Of a DNA stretch of 27,234 bases, positions 16,414 through 23,016 are shown in pieces. Each line of letters starts with the position of its first letter. The first letter of the stretch is position 1. The DNA is taken from NCBI GenBank assembly GCA_964429195.1, contig CAYSBC010000025.1, positions 1 through 27,234 of the forward strand, given 5' to 3'. The notes under the pieces were generated by a model. The model saw only the letters and a list, made by a program, of their open reading frames with translations, had not been told where the DNA came from and ran no database searches. The translations under genes and the position numbers were made by a program. The DNA is from JBBAFM01 sp041655415. Its GTDB lineage: Bacteria; Bacillota; Clostridia; Peptostreptococcales; JAAYPU01.

Positions 16414-16821
16414 TTAAAATTCTTTTTTTAGCCAAATCTTGATTTCCCTTTCGACGCTCTCCTTAGAATCAGAAGCATGAACCAAATTTTCTGTAGTGTG
16501 ATAGGCATAATCCCCTCGAATAGTACCCGGATCAGCATCCTTAGGGTCTGTTGCGCCATGTAATTTCCTCACAACAGAAATAGCATTTTCCCCTTCAAGA
16601 AGCATAATGATAATGGGGCCACTCATCATAAAAGTAATAAGATTCACAAAGAAATCCTTACCAATATGCTCGGCATAGTGCCTCTCTAATTGATCCTTTT
16701 TCGCTCTTACCATTTGGCAATCCAATATTTTTAATGTCTTGCTCTCATAACGGCTTATGATAGAACCTATGAGGCCTCTTTTTATGCCATCAGGTTTAAT
16801 CATTACAAATGTTTTTTCAAT
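16414..16821 (-). CDS. ndk: Nucleoside diphosphate kinase, apparent ATT start
   Basis: Ndk balances NDP and NTP pools by passing phosphate through an active-site His. The His lies in NLVHASDSKESVEREI, and PGTIRGDYAYH and the KPDGIKRGLIG opening are typical. The first ATG (16803) would give MIKPDG, losing the conserved first strand. Upstream in frame lie codons for E-K-T-F-V, exactly the usual MEKTFVMIKPDG beginning, but the codon before E is ATT (16821-16819), itself preceded by another ATT and a TAA stop. GGGAGGAG ends nine bases before that ATT and 27 before the ATG, and the only TTG nearby is out of frame. I therefore start at ATT, giving 135 residues, slightly under the usual 140-150. The family call is firm; the start is the open point. 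Confidence 0.85.
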   Translation of the reverse strand: MEKTFVMIKPDGIKRGLIGSIISRYESKTLKILDCQMVRAKKDQLERHYAEHIGKDFFVNLITFMMSGPIIIMLLEGENAISVVRKLHGATDPKDADPGTIRGDYAYHTTENLVHASDSKESVEREIKIWLKKEF

Positions 16822-16989
16822 AATTTAAATCTCCTCCCAAATTATTATTCAATTACGAATGGCTATATACTTAGGATAACCTTTTCGTGAATTTATATCA
16901 AATAGAATCACTATTTCTAATTGGTAACAAAAAAGCCTCAAGGGAATATAGTGAAAATAGAATAAATCTTATCAAGGAGGTTAGATCTG
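16822..16989. promoter_or_regulatory. Divergent promoter region of ndk and the ABC importer
   Basis: Minus: TTGATA (16901-16896), 17 bases, TATCCT (16878-16873), a plausible ndk promoter. Plus: TTGGTA (16921-16926), 17 bases, GAATAT (16944-16949), a weaker candidate for the importer. An inverted repeat AAATAG-AATCA-CTATTT (16900-16916) sits between them and could bind a regulator. No TPP or other known riboswitch is seen. Confidence 0.35.
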
Positions 16990-17985
16990 TTGAAAAGATA
17001 TCTCATTAAAGCAATATGCATAGTACTATGCATCATCTTACCTATTCTGGCCGTAGGATGCCAGACCGATGAACTTACAGAGGTCAATCTTTCTGAAGTA
17101 GCACATACTATATTTTATGCTCCACAGTACGTAGCATTAAATAGGGGATTTTTCGAAGATGAAGGTCTCAAAATAAACCTAAGTACTGCTCAAGGAGCAG
17201 ATAAGGTAGCAACAGCCCTTTTGTCCGGTGATGCAGATATTGGACTTTGCGGGGGAGAGGCTACAATTTATGTTTACAAAGAAGGAAAAGAAGATTATCT
17301 TGTGAACTTTGCCCACTTAACGAAAAGAGATGGCACATTCCTTTTAGGAAGAGAAGCAGAGCCTGATTTTACACTTCAGGATGTCAAAGGGAAAACAATT
17401 ATAGGTGGACGAAAAGGCGGTATGCCTGAAATGGCGCTAGAGTGGGTATTAAAACAAAATAACATCTTGCCGGGTGTTGATGTGGATATCGACACCAGCA
17501 TACAGTTTGCCGCAATGGCGGGTGCCTTTATCGGAGGAATTGGGGACTATGTTACCCTCTTTGAACCAACTGCCCTTGCTGTTGAACAAGAAGGCTATGG
17601 CCATGTTGTGGCATCAATCGGAGTAGAATGCGGGGAATTACCTTATACTATTTTCAATGCTAGTAAGAGCTATATTGAAAAGAATCCGGACATTATACAA
17701 AAATTCACCAATGCTATCTATAAGGGGCAAATCTGGGTTGATGAAAGTGATCCGGAAGACATTGCCAAGGAAATAGCATCCTTCTTCCCTGAAACATCAA
17801 TAGAGGATTTAGCCGCTGTAGTTAAAAGATATAAGGAACAAGACAGCTGGAAGACAGAGCCTAAAATAGAAAAAGAACCCTTCGAGAGAATGCAGGATAT
17901 CATGGAATATGCGGGTGTTCTCGATGAAAGAGTACCTTATGATAAGTTAGTTACCACAGAATTTGCTGAAAAGGTAGTTAAGTAA
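16990..17985 (+). CDS. ABC transporter substrate-binding lipoprotein (NMT1/SsuA type)
   Basis: A 331-residue extracytoplasmic binding protein. Signal: MKRYLIKAICIVLCIILPI followed by lipobox LAVGC, lipid Cys at 24. The mature part opens with the NMT1/THI5-SsuA pattern (FYAPQYVALNRGFFEDEGL, then GADKVATALLSGDADIGL) and keeps DVKGKTIIGGRKGGMPE and FTNAIYKGQIWV. The family binds aliphatic sulfonates, taurine, nitrate or thiamine precursors, and the ligand here cannot be told. The start is TTG, nine bases after AAGGAGG. The gene leads an operon with an ATPase and a permease. A 10-bp hairpin after its stop probably keeps this gene more highly expressed than the next two. Confidence 0.88.
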   Translation: MKRYLIKAICIVLCIILPILAVGCQTDELTEVNLSEVAHTIFYAPQYVALNRGFFEDEGLKINLSTAQGADKVATALLSGDADIGLCGGEATIYVYKEGKEDYLVNFAHLTKRDGTFLLGREAEPDFTLQDVKGKTIIGGRKGGMPEMALEWVLKQNNILPGVDVDIDTSIQFAAMAGAFIGGIGDYVTLFEPTALAVEQEGYGHVVASIGVECGELPYTIFNASKSYIEKNPDIIQKFTNAIYKGQIWVDESDPEDIAKEIASFFPETSIEDLAAVVKRYKEQDSWKTEPKIEKEPFERMQDIMEYAGVLDERVPYDKLVTTEFAEKVVK

Positions 17986-18010
17986 ATAGTAAATACATTT
18001 CAATGGTTAC

Positions 18011-18043
18011 AGGGTAGCAAGCCAAAATAATGATTGCTACCCT
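18011..18043 (+). terminator. Intercistronic hairpin (partial terminator or mRNA stabiliser)
   Basis: AGGGTAGCAA (18011-18020) and TTGCTACCCT (18034-18043) form a perfect 10-bp stem with a 13-base loop. No T run follows (GCTTATT), and the next ribosome site begins about eight bases later, so full termination is unlikely. Confidence 0.7.
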
Positions 18044-18062
18044 GCTTATTAAGGAGATAGCT

Positions 18063-18821
18063 ATGAATAATAGAATTCTTTCCATAAAAAGTCTAAGTAA
18101 AGTTTTTCATAATAAAGATAGCGAAACAATAGCGATAAAAGAATTCTCCTTAGATATTTACGAAGGAGAATTTGTTGTCATTGTAGGTCCCAGCGGATGT
18201 GGAAAATCGACTCTATTATCGATATTATCAGGATTATTAAAACCTTCATCCGGGGAAATCAAGTATTTTGCAGATCCTATAAGAATAGGTTATATGTTGC
18301 AAAGAGATCATTTGTTTCCATGGAGAACCATCTTGGAGAATGCTCTTTTAGGTTTGGAAATACAAGGCATCTTAACGGAAGAAAACATCAATAAAGTCAA
18401 GAAACAGTTACAAGTATACGGACTGGAAAAGTTTATAGACAAATACCCCAATGAGCTTTCAGGTGGGATGAGACAGAGAGCTGCCTTGATACGTACCTTG
18501 GCAACGGATCCTGATATATTGCTGTTAGATGAACCTTTTTCATCCCTAGATTATCAAACACGATTGGCTGTATCAGAAGACATTATCAATATACTTAAAG
18601 CAGAAAATAAAACCGTTATCATGATTACCCATGACTTAAATGAAGCTATTTCTATGGCCAACAGGGTTGTTGTTATGTCTAAAAGACCAGGTCAATTAAA
18701 GAATATTCATCAAATCAGTCTAACATCAGAAGGGGATACTCTTATAGAAAAAAGGAAGGCTCCTGAATTCATGGATTATTACAATAAAATATGGAAGGAG
18801 TTAGATGTCCATGTTGAATAA
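18063..18821 (+). CDS. ABC transporter ATP-binding protein (SsuB/TauB type)
   Basis: The 252-residue ATPase that drives the importer from the cytoplasmic side. Walker A is GPSGCGKST (42-50), the Q-loop Gln is at 80 (GYMLQRDHLFPW), the signature is LSGGMRQR (132-139), Walker B with catalytic Glu is LLLDEPFSSLD (D156, E157), and the switch His is H190 (ITHDLNEA). This set is that of the SsuB/TauB/NrtD group. The ATG at 18063 has AAGGAG six bases before it; the longer in-frame start at 18030 would begin inside the hairpin. The last 17 bases overlap the permease gene. Confidence 0.93.
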   Translation: MNNRILSIKSLSKVFHNKDSETIAIKEFSLDIYEGEFVVIVGPSGCGKSTLLSILSGLLKPSSGEIKYFADPIRIGYMLQRDHLFPWRTILENALLGLEIQGILTEENINKVKKQLQVYGLEKFIDKYPNELSGGMRQRAALIRTLATDPDILLLDEPFSSLDYQTRLAVSEDIINILKAENKTVIMITHDLNEAISMANRVVVMSKRPGQLKNIHQISLTSEGDTLIEKRKAPEFMDYYNKIWKELDVHVE

Positions 18822-19617
18822 AAAAGGAAAAGAGCTAACGGAGCATGAAGCCTATTTAATGGCGATTAAAACAGAAAAAATAAAAGTATATATAAGCAGA
18901 GTTTTAATTCTGGTTTCCTTTTTTGTAATATGGGAAGTAGCAGCTGAATTAAGATGGATTGACCCCTTTATCACAAGCAAACCTACTTCCATGGTTAAAA
19001 CATTAATAAGTCTACATGAAAGTAATCAGCTTTATATACACTTAGGGACAACGATTATGGAAACTGTTGTTGGTTTTGTTTTAGGAACAATTATTGGGAC
19101 ATTTATCGCTATCGTTTTGTGGTGGTCTCCCTTTCTATCTAAAGTACTTGATCCCTATATTGTTGTACTTAACAGCTTACCGAAGGTAGCTCTGGGTCCT
19201 ATCATCATTGTTTGGGCAGGTGCGGGGATTATGGCTATTATAACGATGGCGTTATTAATATCTGTTATTATAACCACTATCAATGTTCATGGTGGATTTA
19301 ACGATGTCGATGAAGAGAAAATTATTTTAGTGAAAAGCTTTGGAGCGACAAAAAGGCAAATATTGCAAAAGGTTATTTTACCGGGCAGCTATTCAACCAT
19401 TATCAATGCTTTGAAAATAAATGTTGGGCTGTCATGGGTTGGTGTCATCATGGGTGAGTTTTTAGTCTCAAAAGCAGGATTAGGCTATTTAATCGTTTAT
19501 GGCAGCCAAGTATTTAAGCTTGATATTGTCATGACCAGCACCCTTGTTTTAGCAGTAGCATCTGTGGGCATGTATTTGGCAGTTTCTTATCTCGAGAAGA
19601 AACTTTTAAATAAATAG
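18805..19617 (+). CDS. ABC transporter permease (SsuC/TauC type)
   Basis: A 270-residue membrane protein with about six hydrophobic segments, beginning near residue 31 (VLILVSFFVIWEVAAEL), and the binding-protein-dependent EAA loop near residues 170-195 (EEKIILVKSFGATKRQILQK), the docking site for the ATPase. SKPTSMVKTL and LPKVALGPIIIVWAGAG are typical of the SsuC family. ATGTCCATG offers two starts six bases apart (18805 and 18811); AAGGAG ends four bases before the first and ten before the second, so 18811 is possible. The start overlaps the ATPase end, indicating coupled translation. Confidence 0.9.
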   Translation: MSMLNKKGKELTEHEAYLMAIKTEKIKVYISRVLILVSFFVIWEVAAELRWIDPFITSKPTSMVKTLISLHESNQLYIHLGTTIMETVVGFVLGTIIGTFIAIVLWWSPFLSKVLDPYIVVLNSLPKVALGPIIIVWAGAGIMAIITMALLISVIITTINVHGGFNDVDEEKIILVKSFGATKRQILQKVILPGSYSTIINALKINVGLSWVGVIMGEFLVSKAGLGYLIVYGSQVFKLDIVMTSTLVLAVASVGMYLAVSYLEKKLLNK

Positions 19618-19691
19618 GAGATCTGTGGAATTCCTTAGGGAGTCTTTGAATAAATATGAAAGCATATCTTTTTTATTTGTAAAAAATAAGG

Positions 19692-19834
19692 TATAATTAA
19701 ATAGCAATTTTAAAATTGATAATTTTAGCGGTGGAAGTCGACAAATCTTTGATTTGTGATTTCCTCGCATAAATTACACACCTGATTTCATTTGTTTAAC
19801 AAATGAGGCGAGCTGATAGAGGAGCTATTTTTTT
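19692..19834 (+). promoter_or_regulatory. Structured leader of tadA with -10 box
   Basis: TATAAT (19692-19697) is a clear -10 box, but no good -35 is visible. The leader holds GCGGTGGAA (19728-19736) pairing with TTTCCTCGC (19760-19768) around an inner hairpin ACAAATC-TTT-GATTTGT (19741-19757), then CATTTG-TTTAA-CAAATG (19789-19805). CTCGC (19764-19768) can instead pair with GCGAG (19808-19812), so two folds compete. The ribosome site GAGGAG (19819-19824) lies in the loop of ATAG/CTAT. It is not a riboswitch class I know. Confidence 0.5.
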
Positions 19835-20290
19835 ATGCATGAACATTTTATGAGAGAGGCTTTAAAGGAAGCCGAAAAGGCCTTTGAAAAAAAGGAGATT
19901 CCCATAGGAGCCATCATTGTTAAGGATGATAGAATCATTGGAAGAGGACATAATTTAAGGGAGACATCTAAGGACCCTACAGCTCATGCAGAAATAATTG
20001 CGATTAAGGAAGCTGCCAAGGAATTAGACGGCTGGAGGTTAATCGGCTGCAAAATGTATGTTACAGTAGAGCCTTGCCCCATGTGTGCCGGTGCCATTAT
20101 CTTATCAAGAATTCCTGAAGTTTATATTGGAACGATGGATACAAAAGGCGGAGCTGCCGGATCGGTGATGAATATTCTTGAAGAGAAAAAATTCAATCAC
20201 AAGGTAGAGGTGCATAAGGGAGTATTGCAAGAAGAATGCAACGAAATCATAACATCTTTTTTTAAAAAACTTAGGGAAGAGGAAAAATAA
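19835..20290 (+). CDS. tadA: tRNA-specific adenosine deaminase
   Basis: TadA deaminates the wobble adenosine of tRNA-Arg(ACG) to inosine. The 151-residue protein has the zinc deaminase signature H51-A-E53 and P80-C81-P-M-C84 (VEPCPMCAGAIIL), with the TadA-specific blocks IPIGAIIVKDD, RETSKDPTAHAEI and GGAAGSVMNIL. It differs from RibD at 4103, which has the same fold but the riboflavin-type EPCSHYGKTPPC block. GAGGAG is ten bases upstream. The next gene begins one base after its stop. In many Firmicutes tadA lies beside the SRP RNA and dnaX; neither is seen here. Confidence 0.95.
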   Translation: MHEHFMREALKEAEKAFEKKEIPIGAIIVKDDRIIGRGHNLRETSKDPTAHAEIIAIKEAAKELDGWRLIGCKMYVTVEPCPMCAGAIILSRIPEVYIGTMDTKGGAAGSVMNILEEKKFNHKVEVHKGVLQEECNEIITSFFKKLREEEK

Positions 20291-20291
20291 T

Positions 20292-20900
20292 ATGAAGAGA
20301 ATAATGGTATTATTAACAGCGCTATTCATTGTGATGAGTCCTGTTATATCTTTCGGTGATACGTTTAAAGTAGAATCGATAAGTCCAAAAGATAAAGAAA
20401 AGGGTATTGTTCCTAGCAATCTTTTGATGAAGATTACTTTTAGCGAAGATGTTTCCATTGAAGGAAACGAGGACTATTTTAAATTGATAGATGAAGAGGG
20501 CAATAGTGTTCCTATTAGTGTTATCCAAGGGACAAGTCCTAATCGTATTGATATTCAGCCGAAGGATGCTTTGGAACATGATAAGAAATATAGTTTGGAA
20601 ATAGATTCTCTTTTGAAAGCTTCATCAGGAAATGTGTTAACAGAGAAATACATATCCGGTTTTAGTACAGAGAAGGCTAAAACGAATTGGGATGTAAAAT
20701 CCATTGCACTCATGTTCGGAATATTAACGGCCTCAGGTTTTATTTTGCAGATTACAAAAAAGAAAACAGATAAAATGAAGGAAGCAAAAAGAGAGGCGAG
20801 AGAAAGAGAGCGAAAGAAACAAGAAAGAAAAGAGAAAAAAGAAAAGCAACGTCAAAGGTTTGAAGAACAACAAAACCAAGAAATCAAAAAAAAGAAATAA
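20292..20900 (+). CDS. Secreted/membrane-anchored Ig-like (Big_5-type) domain protein
   Basis: A 202-residue protein of unknown function. Residues 1-22 form a signal peptide (MKRIMVLLTALFIVMSPVIS). Residues 24-126 resemble a bacterial Ig-like SbsA/Big_5 domain: the opening VESISPKDKEKGIVPSN, the core ITFSEDVSI, and the closing KYISGFSTE are characteristic. A single membrane span at about 137-154 (SIALMFGILTASGFILQI) is followed by a tail of nearly 50 residues almost entirely K, R, E and Q, likely a charged cytoplasmic coiled coil. The Ig domain should face outward. The start is one base after the tadA stop, with GAGGAAA in the tadA end as a ribosome site. Confidence 0.65.
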   Translation: MKRIMVLLTALFIVMSPVISFGDTFKVESISPKDKEKGIVPSNLLMKITFSEDVSIEGNEDYFKLIDEEGNSVPISVIQGTSPNRIDIQPKDALEHDKKYSLEIDSLLKASSGNVLTEKYISGFSTEKAKTNWDVKSIALMFGILTASGFILQITKKKTDKMKEAKREARERERKKQERKEKKEKQRQRFEEQQNQEIKKKK

Positions 20901-20948
20901 ATCAGAGATTCTTTTAAGGATACTTTGTTCATCATAGCTCGATAAATC

Positions 20949-21049
20949 AAAGAGACACTAGTGATACAAGCCTACCTCCATAGACAGGTGAATTTAATGA
21001 TTTCATCTGTCTACTTAAGTGGGATGCATCATAGAAAGTGTCTCTTTTT
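20949..21049 (+). ncRNA. Rod-shaped fold-back element (candidate ncRNA or terminator)
   Basis: Outer stem AAAGAGACACT (20949-20959) with AGTGTCTCTTT (21037-21047), 11 bp perfect; then TGAT/ATCA (20962-20965, 21028-21031), CCTAC/GTGGG (20971-20975, 21019-21023) and a 12-bp stem 20981-20992 with 21002-21013. The terminal loop is nine bases. A T run ends the plus-strand copy. Two pairs (20988 with 21006; 20973 with 21021) are G-U on plus and would be A-C mismatches on minus, so the plus RNA is the likelier functional strand. It may end the 20292 gene transcript or be a separate small RNA. Confidence 0.5.
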
Positions 21050-21056
21050 AAGCATG

Positions 21057-21224
21057 TTACTTTTTGTTTTCTTCTACCCATTCTTTGGCCTCTATCACTG
21101 CAAGCTCGCTTGGAATCGACACATTAGAGGGTTTTTCAATTCGCTCAACATTAGCCCAAGCTGCAGTATAATTATTTTCTACCGATGTTGGCCATTTTTT
21201 TTCTTTAGATATATCATTGGTCAT
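21057..21224 (-). CDS. DUF3787 family protein
   Basis: A small intact gene of 55 codons plus stop, ribosome site AGGAGG about nine bases before the ATG. The protein reads MTNDISKEKKWPTSVENNYT, then AAWANVERIEKPSNVSIPSE and ends in AVIEAKEWVEENKK. The W-P-x-x-x-E-N-x-x-T-A-A-W-A-N core and the IPSE-x-x-V-x-x-A-K-E-W-V end are the pattern I associate with DUF3787, a family of short clostridial proteins of unknown role. No signal peptide or membrane span is present. A sigma-G-like promoter stands 25 bases upstream of the start, which points to expression in the developing forespore. Convergent with the 20292 gene across the fold-back element. Confidence 0.75.
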   Translation of the reverse strand: MTNDISKEKKWPTSVENNYTAAWANVERIEKPSNVSIPSELAVIEAKEWVEENKK

Positions 21225-21248
21225 AAAAAGTACCTCCTATTCTGTGTT

Positions 21249-21277
21249 TAGTATGGTCTATTTAACGGCATTTATGA
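21249..21277 (-). promoter_or_regulatory. Sigma-G-like promoter of the DUF3787 gene
   Basis: On minus, TCATA (21277-21273), 17 bases, CATACTA (21255-21249). The -10 fits the sigma-G pattern CATnhTA exactly and the -35 fits GHATR at 4 of 5 positions. The coat-gene promoter at 23606-23578 has the same -10 and the same spacing. Confidence 0.55.
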
Positions 21278-21304
21278 AAAATACATTATTTTACATTATT
21301 TACA

Positions 21305-21310
21305 TATAAT
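21305..21310 (+). promoter_or_regulatory. Possible -10 box of the SSB-like gene
   Basis: TATAAT, about 53 bases before the start codon, in an AT-rich stretch. No convincing -35 box is found at normal spacing. Confidence 0.35.
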
Positions 21311-21362
21311 GCTTTACTTTTAATTTTAATTCCATTACAATAAGAAAAAAGGAGGTGTTTTT

Positions 21363-21689
21363 ATGTTAATGAATACTTATTTAGGAAGGCTGGTTTATGA
21401 TGTCAAGGTAGATACAGTTGGGGATGCAGAAAAGACAGTCCTTAACAATAGGATTGCGATTCCAATGGGAAAAGATAAGGCCACATTTGTTGACATTGTA
21501 GCCTGGGGTAAGAATGCAGAGTTTATTAACAGTTACTTTAAGAAAGGAAATGAAATACTTATACAAGGCTATCTGGTCAATAAAATTGGAAAAAAGGAAG
21601 AGGTTGAATTCAATACTGTCATGCTTCAGGTAGAGAGGATAAATTTCACATATGGAAATAATAAGCCGGTGCAACAAGAGATAAATTAA
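21363..21689 (+). CDS. Small single-stranded DNA-binding (SSB-like) protein
   Basis: A 108-residue OB-fold protein of the SSB family: MNTYLGRLVYDVKV opening, FVDIVAWGKNAEFINSYFKKGNEILIQG core (usual SSB F-x-x-V-x-x-W-x-K-x-A-E block) and a closing FNTVMLQVERINF strand. Standard bacterial SSB is 150-180 residues with an acidic tail ending DDDIPF that recruits partner proteins. Here the chain stops soon after the OB fold at NKPVQQEIN with no such tip, so it is probably a secondary or specialised SSB rather than the essential one. AGGAGGTG precedes the first of two close ATGs (21363, 21369). A weak inverted repeat (AAACAG 21690-21695, CTGTTT 21735-21740) follows the stop. The dinB gene is downstream. 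Confidence 0.8.
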   Translation: MLMNTYLGRLVYDVKVDTVGDAEKTVLNNRIAIPMGKDKATFVDIVAWGKNAEFINSYFKKGNEILIQGYLVNKIGKKEEVEFNTVMLQVERINFTYGNNKPVQQEIN

Positions 21690-21713
21690 AAACAGCCGAC
21701 GTTGCTATATCCC

Positions 21714-21792
21714 GATAATATAACAAACAATCGACTGTTTAATAAATAATCATATTATCAAAAGATAATATAACTAATGATAGTATTATATC
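21714..21792 (+). repeat. Cluster of GATAATAT repeats between the SSB-like gene and dinB
   Basis: GATAATATAAC occurs twice, at 21714-21724 and 21764-21774, exactly 50 bases apart. The second copy is half of a palindrome ATATTATC-AAAA-GATAATAT (21752-21771). A related near-palindrome GATAGTATTATATC lies at 21779-21792. The array could be an operator for dinB, or simply low-complexity AT-rich DNA. Confidence 0.5.
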
Positions 21793-21848
21793 TCCCTCTG
21801 TTTAAATTATGCATAAAATCTTAAATATTTTAAAATTTAAATCATGTT

Positions 21849-21879
21849 TTGCAATCTAAAAAATAATATCTGCTATAAT
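21849..21879 (+). promoter_or_regulatory. Promoter of dinB (extended -10)
   Basis: TATAAT (21874-21879) carries the extended motif TGC just before it. A poor -35, TTGCAA (21849-21854), lies 19 bases upstream, as is common with extended -10 promoters. No LexA-type box was found. Confidence 0.65.
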
Positions 21880-21916
21880 GAAGACAAAAAGGTAGTGCTT
21901 AGAAGGAAAACACAAG

Positions 21917-22963
21917 ATGGAAAAGATAATATTACATTTAGATATGGATGCTTTTTTCGCATCCGTTGAACAAAATGATAATCCTGAATTGAAGGGGAAA
22001 CCGATTGTAGTAGGTGGCATAGGGCAAAGGGGCGTTGTTTCAACCTGCTCTTATGAAGCGAGGGAATATGGGATTCATTCTGCTATGCCTGTATTTATGG
22101 CCAAACAGAAATGCCCTCATGCTATTTTTTTACCTGTCAGGATGAAAAGGTATAAAAGGGTTTCTGAGCAAATTTTCAAAATTCTTAGTGAATATACGGA
22201 GAAAATAGAGCCCTTGTCTATCGATGAAGCCTTCTTGGACATAACAGAATATAAAAATAATTACGAAAGTATTGCTTATAAGATAAAAGGCAGTATAAAA
22301 AGGAAGACAGGTCTGACAGTATCTGCAGGTGTTTCCTACAACAAATTTCTTGCAAAGCTTGCTTCGGATTGGAATAAACCAGATGGTTTTAAAATCATAA
22401 CACCGGATATGGTGCCGGATATCCTCTTACCCTTAGATGTTAATAAAATCTATGGTATCGGGAAAAAAAGCACGCAAAAGCTAAATGCTATCGGAATCTA
22501 TACCGTTGCTGATTTGATGAAGTTGTCTGAAAATTATCTCACGAGCTATTTTGGGAAATATGGTGCAGAAATTTATAACTTGATAAGGGGCATAGATAAT
22601 CGTGAAGTTATTACACAGACTGAGGCCAAATCTTATGGTAGGGAAAACACCCTAGCAACCAATACAAGAGATAAGGCTATACTGATAGAAGAGTTAAGAT
22701 CCTTTTCAATACATATTTCTTTTGCATTAAGGGTTAAAGGCCATTTTGCCCATACTGTTACTATCAAGATTAAAACGGCAACATTTTTAACCCATACAAA
22801 AAGCCAAACGTTAAATGTTCCTGTCAATATGTCAAAGGACATATTCAATATAGCAGTAGAGCTTTTGAAGGAATTTCAATTTAAAGAAGATATTCGACTG
22901 ATAGGACTGTCTGTATCAAATATTACCGAAAATTATGAAGAGCAGATAAGTTTTTTAAAATAA
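21917..22963 (+). CDS. dinB: DNA polymerase IV (Y-family translesion polymerase)
   Basis: DinB copies past damaged bases with low fidelity. The 348-residue protein has catalytic D9 (HLDMDAFFASVE) and D103-E104 (SIDEAFLD), with the steric-gate position F13. The block GVSYNKFLAKLASDWNKPDG and the helix-hairpin-helix region IYGIGKKSTQKL are standard, and the little-finger domain occupies the last 120 residues. QISFL just before the C-terminus resembles a sliding-clamp binding motif. AAGGA is about 11 bases upstream. Monocistronic, with a strong terminator after the stop. The gene before it encodes a small SSB, a fitting but unproven functional neighbour. Confidence 0.95.
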   Translation: MEKIILHLDMDAFFASVEQNDNPELKGKPIVVGGIGQRGVVSTCSYEAREYGIHSAMPVFMAKQKCPHAIFLPVRMKRYKRVSEQIFKILSEYTEKIEPLSIDEAFLDITEYKNNYESIAYKIKGSIKRKTGLTVSAGVSYNKFLAKLASDWNKPDGFKIITPDMVPDILLPLDVNKIYGIGKKSTQKLNAIGIYTVADLMKLSENYLTSYFGKYGAEIYNLIRGIDNREVITQTEAKSYGRENTLATNTRDKAILIEELRSFSIHISFALRVKGHFAHTVTIKIKTATFLTHTKSQTLNVPVNMSKDIFNIAVELLKEFQFKEDIRLIGLSVSNITENYEEQISFLK

Positions 22964-22991
22964 AAGTGACCTGGATATTCAGGTCACTTTT
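22962..22991. terminator. Bidirectional terminator between dinB and the coat genes
   Basis: AAAAGTGACCTG (22962-22973) and CAGGTCACTTTT (22980-22991) form a perfect 12-bp stem around six bases. On plus it ends dinB; on minus it is followed by ATTTT and ends the CotF-like pair. Confidence 0.88.
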
Positions 22992-23016
22992 ATCCTTGGT
23001 GGAGCAATAATAGGTA

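Noticed and set aside
16803..16821. TTG at 16820 as the ndk start
   Set aside because: It is in another frame and meets a TAA stop after five codons.
16822..16989. TPP riboswitch before the NMT1/THI5-type importer
   Set aside because: The conserved thi-box sequences (such as CTGAGA) are absent.
19692..19834. SRP RNA near tadA
   Set aside because: Firmicutes often place it there, but the conserved GGTCAGGTC...GGAAGGAAGCAGCC-type apical sequence is not present, nor in 20901-21056.
20949..21049. T-box leader
   Set aside because: No AGGGTGGNACCGCG-type antiterminator sequence, and no synthetase gene follows.
20961..21251. 96-codon plus-strand ORF
   Set aside because: It overlaps the fold-back element and the DUF3787 gene on the other strand. 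The minus reading has a strong ribosome site and a recognisable family.
21690..21916. LexA (SOS) box in front of dinB
   Set aside because: No GAAC-N4-GTTC site was found.
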